Shown here in pieces: positions 12,485-23,135 of a stretch of 64,000 nucleotides of DNA. The position numbers and the translations under genes were made by a program. Source of the stretch: Watersipora subatra (taxonomy: Eukaryota; Bryozoa; Gymnolaemata; Cheilostomatida; Watersiporidae); assembly GCF_963576615.1 (NCBI RefSeq), contig NC_088712.1, positions 15,398,027 to 15,462,026 of the forward strand, in the 5' to 3' direction. The number at the start of each line of letters is the position of its first letter. Position 1 is the first letter of the stretch. Below the pieces are notes generated by a model, which was not told the origin of the DNA, ran no database searches, and saw nothing but the letters and a program-made list of their open reading frames with translations.

Positions 12485-13582
12485 AGTTCGGTCGGTTGCT
12501 TTGACTGACAACTTTTTTAATCTCATGCCTGTCCATTCTGATCGGTTTGACTTCCAGCTCCACGCGCGGCCAGTAAGCCTCATCAGAGTGTAGTACAGGA
12601 TTTTATTAAAAAGTTGAGAAAAACCATTCTCTGATCTTCCAAAATACCAAAATGTGCGGTATGTGCAATTATGTGCTCTTCACTGTGACATCACTTGATT
12701 GCCTGAAACCTGTTACAACTGACAGGGCCACGCAAAGATGGTGAAATGCTGTAAAATGTGCTGTCAAAATCTCCTTATGCTGATCACAACACCGCACAAC
12801 CTGCACTTGCTAGGTTTGCCCTGCACGACCTTATTCATCTTGGTTCATATGGCGTCACTGACAAATTGTTCCTTCTTGACGAAGTTCTTCCTGGCCGGTT
12901 GGTTGGACATCCTGTCCACCTTTACTACAGGTGTTTTAATCCTAGCAGAGGTGCAAGTCAAAATCAGCTATCTAGTTGGCTTGACCTTGTTCAAACAAAA
13001 GAACAGAGCTGTTTCACGAAGTTCAGCCTTCTTGACCTCCTCTAGTAGAGGTTGAGGTTTTTGTGGATCTTGAGAGCAAAAGACTCACTTTCACTCAGAT
13101 GGCTAGTGGCGTTGGCAAGTTTTTTGTAAGGCACAATGTTGGCTGCTGTCAGTCGGTTTGTAAAAGTCTTAGCACCATCCATGTGTGACTCAGCTTAAAA
13201 TTCCCTGTTGCTAGAAACATGGTTGCATAGGAGACAGGCTGGTCAAGACGCTCTCCTTCTTTGCTGTTAAGGATCTCGCTGCCCCGCGCTAGTCTGTCGA
13301 GTCTGTGCTCTGACACACAACCACAGGCTCCTCGTCTGGGTTTAAGATGTTTTCAGCATTCCTTTTTTCCTGTTTTTAATGGCTCTAGCTGACTCAACTT
13401 ATCTTTAAAAAATCAATAGTCTTACTTTGTTGAGCCATGGTGATAGCTCCCTTAAACAGGCATAGTATGATTTTAGCATTAGACGATCTGTGCCAAAGAC
13501 AATCCTCTCTTCAAAGTGAGGCAGCAACTCTTATTCTGAATAAAGAATTGTCTCTGGCAGTTTTATCAGACAAATATAGTAA
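12485..13582 (-). mobile_element. 1.1-kb retroelement segment, copy 1
   Basis: Colinear with 26062-27190 over its whole length, with small indels. At 26-29 kb this block sits just after integrase-like coding on the minus strand, so it is probably the 3' part of the same Ty3/Gypsy-type element. On the minus strand it gives broken frames with no domain I recognise. The match stops at ATATAGT near 13580, where a microsatellite begins. Stops and frameshifts show it is dead. Confidence 0.6.
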
Positions 13583-13867
13583 AGCACATATATACTGCTT
13601 ACTTAACTCATATATTTGGCTTTATATGCAGAGCACACATGTAGCTTGAATATAACATGTACATAGCACGTATATAACTCATATACAACAAGTATAGGGC
13701 ATATATTTATCATGTATATAGTAAGTCTTTAGCCTGTATAAAACACATATATAACACATATACAACAGGTACATAGCACATACATATCATGTAGGCCTAT
13801 ATAGCATCTATAAAAGGTGTATAAATTTGGTAGATGCTGCATATATAACGTATGGACTGTATATATA

Positions 13868-13905
<38 letters not shown>
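13583..13905. repeat. Degenerate ACATATATAAC minisatellite and (TA)n
   Basis: Loose repeats around ACATATATAACACATATAC run into an uninterrupted TA stretch at about 13860-13900, which abuts the Penelope-like element. Confidence 0.6.
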
Positions 13906-15171
13906 AGCCATAACGATGCCACCTGGATTAAAAAGAACTCTACTAACATGTTCGATGTGACAATGGGTAGTTTTGACGGAGCCGAGACTTGTGAACTCGT
14001 GGGAACTTACATATTATCTCTACTACCAGATAAACTAAAAAGTAATACTGAACTCTACCGTGATGATGGACTGGCAATATGCAACGACACACCTAAATAT
14101 GTTGAAAACATGAAAAAGACGATTTGCAATATATTTAAAGCAAACAATTTGAAAATAACAATCGAAGCTAACATGACAACCGTCAACCTTTTAGACGTGA
14201 CCCTTGACTTAACCAAAGGCTCATACGGCCCATACACCAAACCCAACAACACCATTTTATATGTATATAGATTGAGCAACCACCCCCATTGCATAATTAA
14301 AAACTTACCACTTAACATTAATAAAAGACTGAACAGACTTTCCTCTAGCAAACATATTTTTAATAAGGCCGTACAACCATACCAGACAGCTCTGACAAAC
14401 AGTGGATACAACCATATACATACTTATGAAAATACAAATTTCACTAACAAAAGAAAAAGACAAACTAGACAACGAACCATAACCTGGTATTACCCACCAT
14501 TTAATTCAAGTGTAAAAACTAACATAGGAAAAAGATTCCTGACTTTGATCAACAGGTGCTTCCGGAAGACAAACCCTCTACATAAAATATTTAACAAAAA
14601 TACCCTGAAATTGAGCTACTCAATTATGCCTAACATCAAAAACAAAAAAGAACACCATAACAACAGGCTCCTTTCAAAACCGCCAACTACCGAAACCAAA
14701 AAATGCAACTGTAGAACAAAATCAGACTGTCCGCTTAACCAAAACTGCCTTCAGAAGAGCATAGTCTACCAAGCACAAGTGAAAAAACTAGACAGCCACA
14801 CTGTTCAGACCTACGTCGGACTTTGTGAAATGGACTTTAAGACTAGGTACCGCAACCATAAAAGCAGTATAAATAATAGCGCAAAAAGAAATGCTACAGA
14901 AATGAGCAAACACATATGGGCACTAAAAGACCGAGATATTAATTTCAAACTTGAGTGGAATATACTAAAACACGCCAAATACTACAGCAACTTAAGGAAA
15001 AGGTGCAGTTTATGTATTTCTGAAAGATATTACATTATTAAAAAACCTGACATGTCAACACTTAATAAAAGAACAGAAATTGCCTCATCCTGCCCTCATT
15101 CTAAGAGTTATCTTCTCTGCAATTTTAGTAATAAGTTAATCAGAACGCGACAAAACCCACCAATCACGTAA
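13852..15171 (+). CDS. Penelope-like element polyprotein, 5'-truncated, RT end plus GIY-YIG
   Basis: Open for 439 codons. The true element starts after the TA repeat (about codon 19), so the first residues are microsatellite translation. Seen in order: the RT motif FDVTMGSFDGAE (codons 33-44); the catalytic box YRDDGLAI (about 69-76); the thumb/linker motif VNLLDVTLDL; SNHPHCIIK; the cysteine cluster CNCRTKSDCPLNQNC; IVYQAQV; and a GIY-YIG endonuclease core TYVGLCEMDFKTRYRNH. In this family RT copies the element RNA and the GIY-YIG domain nicks the target. The N-terminal half of RT is missing, so it cannot move by itself, but the open frame suggests a fairly recent insertion. Confidence 0.85.
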
Positions 15172-15262
15172 AAGAAAGGGATGTTCGAAAAGTCACCATT
15201 TTGCCCAAGTTGAAGCTTACAGCCTGAAGAATGCGCCAGCAGGAAACTGACAGTAGCTGAAA
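13906..15262 (+). mobile_element. Penelope-like retroelement (5'-truncated)
   Basis: Coding as above plus about 90 bp of 3' tail containing AGCCTGAAGAATGCGCCAG and ACAGTAGCTGAAAGATTT, which resembles Penelope-like 3' ends. A TATATA microsatellite follows (15263-15305). Truncation at the 5' end inside a TA repeat fits target-primed insertion. Confidence 0.8.
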
Positions 15263-15309
15263 GATTTTATATATATACATATATTTATATGTATATATAT
15301 ATAAAATTG

Positions 15310-16050
15310 TTTCCTCACCCCGGTTAACCCGTATGGGTGGTAGTTTCTAATCTAATTCGGGTCTCCTACCAGAGACCTGGGAGTTTGAGCACTCGCCTCA
15401 AGATCTTAGCTGTTCCCAATAGCGCACTTTTCTGCAACTCACCTGAGTTGATTGTTGTTGGTATTTGGGCAAGCCACATTTTATGCGCCGGTGTTATTGC
15501 GCCCAGTGCCCCAATGACTACTGGGATTACAGTTGTTCTTACATTCCAGCATTTTTCAATCTCTTCTCCGAGGGAGATATTTCTTTACCTTTTCTTTTTC
15601 TTTGCTGGCTATATTGTAGTCATTGGGTACTGCTATATCTATTATAGTAGCCCTCTTGTTCTCCTTGTCTACCACCACTATATCTGGTTGGTTTGCTAGG
15701 ACATGCTTGTCAGTTTGGATGTAGAAGTCCCAGAGGATCTTAGCGCGGTCATTTTCATTGACCTTACCAGGAGCTTCCCACCAGTGTTGTGGTTTATTAA
15801 GGCCATACTCATCACATAGACTTCTATACACAAAACCTGTGACATGATTATGCCGCTCAGTGTATGCGTTTCCTGCTAGCTGCTTGCATCCACTGATAAT
15901 GTGTTGGATGGTCGCAGGTGCATCTTTGCACAGTCTGCATCTAGGATCGCCTCTAGTGTGATAGATTTTCGTTTGGAGTTGCCTTGTTGCGAGCACTTGC
16001 TCCAGGGCTGCCAGGAGCAAGTGCTCCTGGCAGCCCTGGAGTATATAGGC
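15310..16050 (-). mobile_element. LINE 3' end with REL-type endonuclease
   Basis: Minus strand. The frame at 16020-15556 reads a CCHC zinc motif (CRLCKDAPATIQHIISGC), then WWEAPGKVNEND, KILWDFYIQTD, QPDIVVVDK and ATIIDIAVPNDYNI ... KEKEKVKKY. This is the zinc finger plus PD-(D/E)xK-like endonuclease of early-branching LINEs (R4/Dong or NeSL-like). One frameshift near 15580 moves the remainder (VIPVVIGALGAITPAHK ... LLGTAKILRRVL) to another frame. The RT is absent. The 3' end lies near 15310 beside a TA microsatellite. Confidence 0.72.
15991..16041. repeat. Two interleaved perfect palindromes
   Basis: GAGCACTTGCTCC (15991-16003) pairs with 16014-16026, and an 18-bp arm (16000-16017) pairs with 16024-16041 around a 6-base loop. 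The two hairpins share bases and exclude each other. They lie at the truncated 5' edge of the LINE. Confidence 0.8.
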
Positions 16051-16090
16051 TCTTTATACATGTTTTCATGGTTTTTTCCATGTTTTTTCC

Positions 16091-16149
16091 ATCCATTGTT
16101 TCCAGATGTTTCCATGTAAAAAACATGGAAACATCTGGAAACAATGGAT
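16091..16149. repeat. Perfect 27-bp hairpin, AAAAA loop
   Basis: The arm 16091-16117 (starting ATCCATTGTTTCC) is the exact reverse complement of 16123-16149. Only five A residues separate them. There is no mismatch, so it formed recently or is maintained. Confidence 0.88.
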
Positions 16150-16599
16150 TGGGCGATACTTTGAACAGTACACTGTTATAACTAGTGTAATAGTATTAAA
16201 CGTAAAATTGATTTTTAAAGTATAAAATATAATTACAAACTGATGTGAAATAAAGTGAAACTTTGAGTACCCTACTTAATTATCAGTATGAGCTAATGAA
16301 CTAATAAATTGATTAATTAATTGATTAATTTTTGCAGGGTTAATGAACTCCACGCTAATTATTAAACATTCTTATTCTCCTAATCATTGCTATGACAAAG
16401 GTCTGTCAAAGCCAAAACAAAGCCAGCACCCTTTTTGTCTGTCTATCAAACATGTATAACTGGGTCATTGTAAAGGGGAAGGGGGTGGGTGATGGATTGT
16501 ATTGTTGTAATGTGGTTGTTTTAAAGCCATTTGCAAAGAAATGCCATGCCTTCAGTCTCTATCCAATAGTTATTGTAGGTCTTAAATTGTAGATCAAAA
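16150..16599. other. No gene seen
   Basis: AT-rich spacer between the hairpins and the MITE-family fragment. A short TTGATTAATTAATTGATTAA palindromic stretch lies near 16308-16328. Confidence 0.35.
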
Positions 16600-16920
16600 T
16601 ACACTGAGTAGCTTTATGCTTTACTATAATAGGAGCTGTGTTCAACTACTTATCCAATAGGGCCATCATGACTTTTATAGTTGCAAAAGGACTGGCAGAG
16701 CCGCAAAATGATGCGACAACAATAATAACTAGTGACGCCATTTTGCAAGTATTTTTTGTGAGAGCCTAAACTGCGATGAAGTTTTGTCAATAATAATCTT
16801 GAAACATTCTGGCAGTCGGATCAAATTATATCAAAATTATATTATCAAAAAAATTCCGATACTTTCTGATAAAACTTACTTACATTTTGTGAAAGTTCAT
16901 TTTTAAACACACCAAACCTA
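16600..16920 (+). mobile_element. Foldback-MITE family, single-arm copy
   Basis: Carries family landmarks in order: GTGACGCCATTTTGCA, ATCTTGAAACATTCTGGCAG, CCGATACTTTCTGATAAAA and TTTTGTGAAAGTTCATTTTT. The last landmark merges into the duplicated gene block. Confidence 0.6.
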
Positions 16921-17572
16921 CCAAGCTGGGAACATCATAATGAACTACATAGAACTTGTTAAAAACTTAATAGTGGCTTTACCACATAATATTTTAGTTC
17001 TTTGACAGAGATCTGTCAGTTAACATTCTTTCTAGTATTATATGCAAACCAAATACTAGTTGTCCATAAACACAGAACTTATTTAAAGCTAACAAAAATT
17101 ATTCCGCAAATGCCACAAATTAATTAAAAGCATTTGCAGTTATTTACACAAGCTTTGTAGCCAATATTTAGATATTCAGAGAGTAAATTCTGCGGTAGGT
17201 CAAAAGGTCAAGCTTGTCAGCCTCGGTCAAATGTATATTTGAATGATCACAGCCAACTATGATGTCTCTTTCTTACAGAGAAATGCAAAACTATCACTAA
17301 CAATAATTCCTCACTAAATGCTGAATTGTTTGTAGCTTGGTCAGGCAAAGTTTGAGACTGAATGTCTATTTTTACATTTTGCAGTGTAGAACCATTAACC
17401 TAGAGTATGACAGCCTAAAGCGATAAGCACTACATAACAGTTGTTTTTTAAACAGGGCAGCTGTAAAACAAACCTTTTACAAATACATCAATGTGTTGGT
17501 GGCTTATGCATACAAATATAAAAAACTAGGCCATGAACGTTTGAAAGCTTATAAAAACATAAAATAAAACAT

Positions 17573-17580
17573 TATATAAA
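17573..17580 (+). promoter_or_regulatory. Candidate TATA box of 663-aa gene, copy 1
   Basis: TATATAAA about 345 bp before the start codon, in the block conserved between the two copies (counterpart at 32017-32024). An upstream acceptor-like TTTTGCAG near 17386, conserved as CTTGCAG in copy 2, could instead point to a spliced 5' leader. Confidence 0.3.
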
Positions 17581-17925
17581 ACCAAACTTTATTTAAAGTT
17601 TAAGTTAATATAATCACTTTCTTTGTAGACACAAAACCATTTTGTTAACAAATGTCATTTTCTGCTTGTTCCCTGTCATTACTATATTGTAAAGTAACAC
17701 GAAGCCACGTTTTTTGCTGTGCTTTTGCTTGGGTATATATTATATATAATATATGGTATATTTATAGGCTATACTATTTACAGTATTTGCCATGTTTAGG
17801 CAGCCATGAAATATTTAAAAAATATTTTTCATTCTAAACATTCTTTAATATTTTTTAACTTAAAAAATCGTCTTACTGGTTAAGACAAAATACGCAAGAA
17901 ATATTGTAATTTTTAAAATTTAAAA

Positions 17926-19917
17926 ATGCCAATAGTTCGTAGACCAGAACGCCACCTGCAATTTCTCACGAATACGAACAGAGTAAAAATATTTCTGAAA
18001 GAATATGAAAATGCAAACATTAAAGAAAATCCTACACTCCTATTGGTTGGACCAGGTTGGATGTGCCAATGTAAGCACGTGAATGGATCGTATGACTTAT
18101 TAATAGAAAGTGATAACAATATTCCTCGATACTGCTTGATTGGAGCGAAAACTGAAAACCATTTAATAGAAGCATATGTGACGGACAGCATTAGACTTGG
18201 CTTTATCGGAGAAACATTCATGGAACTAAAATCTGAAACTGTAATGACAAATTTAACAAAACTACAAGACAATGATCAGGCGATACGATACACCCTGCTA
18301 GACGACTGCAACATAGAAATAAAAGATGGCTACCTAGGCATTGCTTTTAGCGAGGGTCAAACGGAGCAAGTGAAAGCTTTAGTTATTGGTCTGAGCATAC
18401 AACTTGTTTTGACCAAACATCTTTCTCGTTTAGAACCTACGAATGTGAGAAACAGAGAGCTGCGAGAACTACGTGAGGAGTCAGCAGACGTAAATGTTCA
18501 GCTGCTCAACTCGGAATGCAAAATCACTAATAACCGGCTTATAAACCCTTTTGACAATATCTCGAAATTGGGTATTCGTTGGGTTGGAAAGGCCTATGAC
18601 GAGAGCAGGCTATCAACCATATTTGACATCGACACATTGGATGTTAAATTTCTTGTGAGACTTCCAAAACCAGACGATAAGATGCATCCAAGATTTCAAT
18701 TGCTTGATAGTGCACAAAATTTACTTTTAGAGTGTTTGGTAATAAAAGAGAAAAGTATGGTATATGAAAACGGACAAAAAGTAGCTGAAGCTGATTACGA
18801 AAGGAGAACACAGAATCCATGGCAGGCCCATGATTTTGAGCCAGTAGTTCGAGAAAACAAATGGAGGGGGCTGGTAAATGGTGCAATGCAAGAAATGTTC
18901 TACAGCTACGGCTTTCGAGATTATTATCAGATTCATTTTGATAGACTGACAAATGCTGAGCTTCAAAGGATGTATCCTCAACCGCATGAGCGTGATTTTC
19001 GAAGTTTGAGTCCACCAAAAACTGACATTGTCGCAAAGTATCATGTCAATGCTAAACATATGGGAATACTTGAAATAATGAAAACCAACCTCACAGCTGA
19101 CCAGAAAAAAATTATTATGGCTCAGCTTATCAAAACCCTGTTCATATTTACTCAGTCTTTATTAGACACGCCCTACATAGCCGATTTTCAACCCCCAGAA
19201 TGTTCCTGCTGCCATCACTATATCAAGTATGACCAAGATCAGCAACACGGAGCCTTTGATCTAGCTGACTTGAACCAACATAGACTGCTGTCTTTTTGGG
19301 AAAGTGGTTACGACAGCAACACTGACACTTTCTATCTTCATATCATTGATAGATCTAACACCAAAGTTTTGCTTACTTCTGAAATAACTCCAAATGCAAA
19401 AACCGATGGCCTTCAGGGTCTGAAACATGCAACGGTAAGGGATGCTGCTGGAAATTACCTTTTCAGCATAGACAAGTTGAAAGAACCTTTGTCTATTGTA
19501 GAAAAAAGGGGCTTTTGCATGACGTGTGTAGATGTTCATGGGAAACTAATTGGTAAAGTAAGTAACTTTGAAATAGAAGACTCGGAAGGAGAAAAGCGGT
19601 ATGAGCATGTTATGATACCTGTTAAAAAAATTGACTACACAACTCATCAAACCAGAATATTAACCGGGCACTTGGTTGGTTCTACAAATTTCAGAGAGTA
19701 CAAAGTATGTGTTCGGCTATCTACAACGCACTGTGAGACTGTTATGCTACCCGAACATGCTAATGAAGCTCGTGCCCTCTACCCACTAATCCTGACTTTT
19801 ATGATAGTTCAGCGAGTAAGATTGTTCTCCATGACAAAAAACTATCCTCTTCATATAGCTAAACTCTCACATTGCTACAGTAGATGCGATAAAGTTGGAG
19901 CCCACAATCATTTGTAA
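17926..19917 (+). CDS. Unrecognised 663-aa three-module protein, copy 1
   Basis: Intronless, intact, start ATGCCAATAG shared with copy 2. I cannot name it. Predicted features: no signal peptide. Three beta-rich stretches each end in a hydrophobic helix: helices at about 148-166 (ALVIGLSIQLVLTKHL), 393-414 (IIMAQLIKTLFIFTQSLL) and 613-634 (ALYPLILTFMIVQRV). A strand-rich barrel closed by a greasy C-terminal helix is the plan of the tubby/scramblase/LOR superfamily, and pieces such as YLFSIDKL and DVHGKLIGKV read like that fold; this is weak inference. Charged linker at about 167-190 (RELRELREESADV). Cysteine cluster CSCC at 426-429 followed by HH. Alternative: a lineage-specific family with membrane-facing helices. 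An AATAAA lies 66 bp after the stop. Confidence 0.88.
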   Translation: MPIVRRPERHLQFLTNTNRVKIFLKEYENANIKENPTLLLVGPGWMCQCKHVNGSYDLLIESDNNIPRYCLIGAKTENHLIEAYVTDSIRLGFIGETFMELKSETVMTNLTKLQDNDQAIRYTLLDDCNIEIKDGYLGIAFSEGQTEQVKALVIGLSIQLVLTKHLSRLEPTNVRNRELRELREESADVNVQLLNSECKITNNRLINPFDNISKLGIRWVGKAYDESRLSTIFDIDTLDVKFLVRLPKPDDKMHPRFQLLDSAQNLLLECLVIKEKSMVYENGQKVAEADYERRTQNPWQAHDFEPVVRENKWRGLVNGAMQEMFYSYGFRDYYQIHFDRLTNAELQRMYPQPHERDFRSLSPPKTDIVAKYHVNAKHMGILEIMKTNLTADQKKIIMAQLIKTLFIFTQSLLDTPYIADFQPPECSCCHHYIKYDQDQQHGAFDLADLNQHRLLSFWESGYDSNTDTFYLHIIDRSNTKVLLTSEITPNAKTDGLQGLKHATVRDAAGNYLFSIDKLKEPLSIVEKRGFCMTCVDVHGKLIGKVSNFEIEDSEGEKRYEHVMIPVKKIDYTTHQTRILTGHLVGSTNFREYKVCVRLSTTHCETVMLPEHANEARALYPLILTFMIVQRVRLFSMTKNYPLHIAKLSHCYSRCDKVGAHNHL

Positions 19918-19982
19918 GAATTTAATTTCTAATTAAAACAATTGATTTAATTACAATTTCATAAGTTTTCAAATTTATACCA

Positions 19983-19988
19983 AATAAA
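19983..19988 (+). terminator. Poly(A) signal of 663-aa gene, copy 1
   Basis: AATAAA 66 bp after the stop codon; copy 2 has one 70 bp after its stop. Confidence 0.55.
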
Positions 19989-20104
19989 AAATGCGGGCAC
20001 TACTTATAACTTAATCTGTTCTACCATGTCTTTTGTTTGGAGCTTTTTTGGAAGTAAGTTTTGTCAGCATAAAAGCAGCACCCTTAAATATTTTTGCAAC
20101 ACTT

Positions 20105-20151
20105 TTTTGTTATCATGCTTTTGTAAAATCTGCAAAAGCATGATAACAAAA
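20105..20151. repeat. Perfect 19-bp hairpin at duplication/BEL junction
   Basis: TTTTGTTATCATGCTTTTG (20105-20123) is the exact reverse complement of 20133-20151, with a 9-base loop. The left arm belongs to the gene's 3' flank (present in copy 2); the right arm starts the BEL/Pao side. The breakpoint sits in the loop. Confidence 0.82.
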
Positions 20152-20883
20152 TCGGCCAAATCAGCAAAAGCTGATTCAGCTAACAAAACTTATCCAGACT
20201 TCAAAGAATTTGCAGAATTTATTAATGAAGAAGCCCAAATCATGACACTTCCAATATCACAAACAATGATATCACTGAGTCATAAACCAAGCAAACATAA
20301 TCACAGTGATAAACCTAGCACAAAAAAGGAGCCATTAAAAATTTTGCAACTTTTATTGAGCAAAAGAAGAAATGTATTTGTTGCAAATCAACTAACCACA
20401 ACACTGCAGACTGTTACCGTCTCCAAAAAAAGGTCCAAACTAGAAAAGGAAGAACTTCTTCGAACAAATGAGCTGTGTTTCAAATGTTTAGGGTATGGCC
20501 ACATATTGAAGGATTATGATAAGAAGATAATATGTATGAAGTGTAAAGAAGGACATGCCACGGCTAATCACGACTCCAACTACCAGTATGGCAAGGCAAC
20601 TTCAAACACTGGTGGATCTAATCAGACTGATGTTGAAACAAAGCCACAAAAAACAATGAAAGCTCACAGTACCACTAAGGCACTGAAATGTCAAATAACA
20701 GAAGCGAACACTTTAACAAGCATGGTTGTACCTGTTTATATCTCAGCAGGTACAGGTTGTGAAATGCTAGTTTACGCTCTTCTTGACAACATGTCGGACG
20801 CATGTTATGTATCAAAAGATGTAGTAGCAACATTCAAAACAAGAACTAGTGAAACAGAAAAACGTCACTATACACACCATTAA
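20140..20883 (+). pseudogene. BEL/Pao gag end and protease
   Basis: A gag-like PDFKEFAEFINEEAQ stretch, then two knuckles. The first reads CFKCLGYGH ... KDYDKK, with Tyr where the last zinc Cys is expected. The second is CMKCKEGHATANH. The protease site reads ALLDNMSDACYV, where family members have an Asp-Thr/Ser-Gly box, so the peptidase is probably dead. The frame ends at 20883 and pol continues in another frame. Confidence 0.75.
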
Positions 20884-22250
20884 CGAACCAGTAACTGAAG
20901 ACACCGAAAGATTTGATGACATTATGCTGTGTGGTTATTTAACAAATAGCTATGCACATATTAGTGCCTACAAGGGTGAATACATATATTGTGACAGAAA
21001 TCAGTTACCCACTAAAGAAAAGGCTGCTAAACTAGGCCACCTAAAAGACATAGCAACACAATTCCCTTCCTTGATGGACATACCAGTTGGACTTCTAATA
21101 GGAATGAACTCCGCAGAAGTAATTCAGCCTTTAGAAACAAATCCAACAGTTAATGGAAAAATGGGCAAAGCCTATGGAGTAAAAACGCTATTTGGGTGGA
21201 CTATGTGTGGAGTTACACCAGAAACCATCTACAAATCTCGAAAAACAGCTTATAAAGCAGACACGTCCAAAAATGTACGATTGCTAAATATCCTGGAAAG
21301 AGACTTCCAAGACACAAATGAAGATTCATACTTATCTCAAAACGATGTCAAATTTACGAAAATTTTAGAGACATCAACTCAGCAGAATACAGCTGGAAAT
21401 TATGTCATCCCTTTGCCATTCAAATCACCATTGCCTATATTACTCAATAACAAGAGACAAGCTAAACATCGTCTACACATCTAGCTGAGAAAGTTCTCCA
21501 AAGATTCAGAATACAAATGCAAATACACAACATTTATGAACAACCTGATCAAGGCAGGGCATGCTCAAGAGGCAACATCGGCTGCTGGGGAGGTTCAAGT
21601 ATGGTACATAGCTCATTTTGGTGTCAGAAATAAACAGAAACGAAAACTTTGAGTGGCCTTTGATGCTAGTTTCAAGTTCGATAGAGTCTCATTAAATGAC
21701 ATGCTGTTACCTGGACCAGATCACATCAACTCCATACTTGGCATACTAATCAGATTTCGATGAGCGCCTGTAGCAATAACATGCAACATTCAGCAAATGT
21801 ACTACAACTTTCTGGTAGTTTCGGAGCACAGAGACTGCTTACGATTTTTGTAGATGAATGATGGGGGTGAGGTTAAAGAGTTTAAAATGAATTTTCACCT
21901 GTTTGGTGCAACATCATCATCAGGTGTGACAACCTTTGAATTATGAAGGTTAGCCAGTGACTACAAGTCCCTCTCACCACTTGCCTCAAAGTTCCTACAG
22001 AATGAATTATATGTCGACGGTGGTGTAACAAGCGTTGCTACTGCTGAAGATGCTAAAGGCCTAATCACAGCCTCAAGAGAAATGTGCGCAAAAGGGAACA
22101 TAAGACTACACAAATTTCTCTTTAATAACAAGGAACTACTAGCCACAGTACCTATTTTTGAGCGTGGTGAATTGACGAAAGCTATAGACTTAGTCACAGG
22201 AACGCTTCCTAGGGAATGAACGCTTGGAGTGAAATGGTGCTTGGCGACTG
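20849..22250 (+). pseudogene. BEL/Pao reverse transcriptase region
   Basis: The first part (to 21484) has MDIPVGLLIGMNSAEVI and TLFGWTMCG, typical of the segment between protease and RT. Past the stop at 21484 several frames carry RT pieces: FHLFGATSSSG near 21893 and ELYVDGGVTS near 22007. The catalytic YxDD is YVDG, so the second Asp is lost. Stops interrupt every frame. Confidence 0.8.
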
Positions 22251-22252
22251 AC

Positions 22253-22648
22253 ACCTTTCACTTTGGCATCCAAGAACTACAAAACAAACCATCAACTGAA
22301 AGCTCAACCATAGCTCAAATTTACGACCCCAGTTGGCTCATTTCACCTTTGATTTTAAAAGGAAAGCAAATTCTCTAGAGAGTAGTTGCCTCAGAACAAC
22401 TATTGGACCAACTCATGTGTCCAGATGACAAGCAAAAATGGGAGGGTTAGACCTTTCACTTTGGCATCCAAGAACTACAAAACAAACCATCAACCGAAAG
22501 CTCAACCATAGCTCAAATTTACGACCCCAGTTGGCTCATTTCACCTTTGATTTTAAAAGGAAAGCAAATTCTCTAGAGAGTAGTTGCCTCAGAACAACTA
22601 TTGGACCAACTCATGTGTCCAGATGACAAGCAAAAATGGGAGGGTTAG
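22253..22648 (+). repeat. 198-bp in-frame tandem duplication inside BEL pol
   Basis: 22253-22450 is repeated at 22451-22648 with about one change. 198 is 66 codons, so the frame is preserved. It covers the RT/RNase H linker (HFGIQELQNKPS ... AQIYDPSWLISPLIL). Such high identity shows that it arose long after the element lost function. Confidence 0.92.
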
Positions 22649-22675
22649 AGAACTGAAATAACCAATCTAACAGCA

Positions 22676-23135
22676 TTGAGCATACCACGATGTTTCAAAA
22701 CAGAAATCAACATAGTGAGCACTGAATTGCATCACTTTAGTGATGCAAGTCTGAATGGCTATAGTGCTTGCTCATATATTAAACAGGTTAATGAGAGCGG
22801 AAAAATTTTGTGCAATCTGATCTTAGCCAAATCCCGAGTAGCCCCACTAAAAAATCCCACTATTCCTAGGCTTGAGTTGCAGGGAGCTGTAACTGCAACT
22901 CGCCTCGCCAATGTGCTAAGGAAGGAGTTGAAGCTTAGTGTAGACAAATAAACTTTCTGGATTAATTCTCAAATAGCGCTGGGATACATATCCTATGATG
23001 TCAGAAAGTTTCATCTGTATGTTGCCAACAGGGTAAGTAAAATTAGGAAGACAACTGAACCCAAACAATGGAATTCCGTTCCGGCAGAGTTTAATCTGGC
23101 AGACATAGCTTCTCGTGGAATAAGTGCTAAAGAAA
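22676..23135 (+). pseudogene. BEL/Pao RNase H
   Basis: HHFSDASLNGYSACSY holds the first catalytic Asp, and RLELQGAVTATRLANVL the Glu. After a stop at 22951, FWINSQIALGYIS has Asn where a catalytic Asp is expected. FNLADIASRGI closes the domain. Confidence 0.75.

Larger units (their letters stand above)
16890..20139 (+). repeat. Segmental duplication, copy 1
   Basis: Colinear with 31330-34553: upstream DNA, the 663-codon gene and about 200 bp of 3' flank. Upstream DNA is almost identical (3 substitutions and one 3-bp indel over about 345 bp from 17041). The 3' flank is clearly more diverged. The match ends at TATCATGCTTTTGTAAA, where BEL/Pao sequence begins. Confidence 0.9.

Noticed and set aside
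13437..13649. 70-codon plus-strand frame
   Set aside because: Spans the border between the Gypsy-associated repeat and the microsatellite; chance frame.
13729..13911. Tyr/Ile-rich frames near the TA repeat
   Set aside because: Microsatellite translation.
15337..15699. 120-codon plus-strand frame
   Set aside because: Shadow of the minus-strand LINE endonuclease, whose motifs are clear on the other strand.
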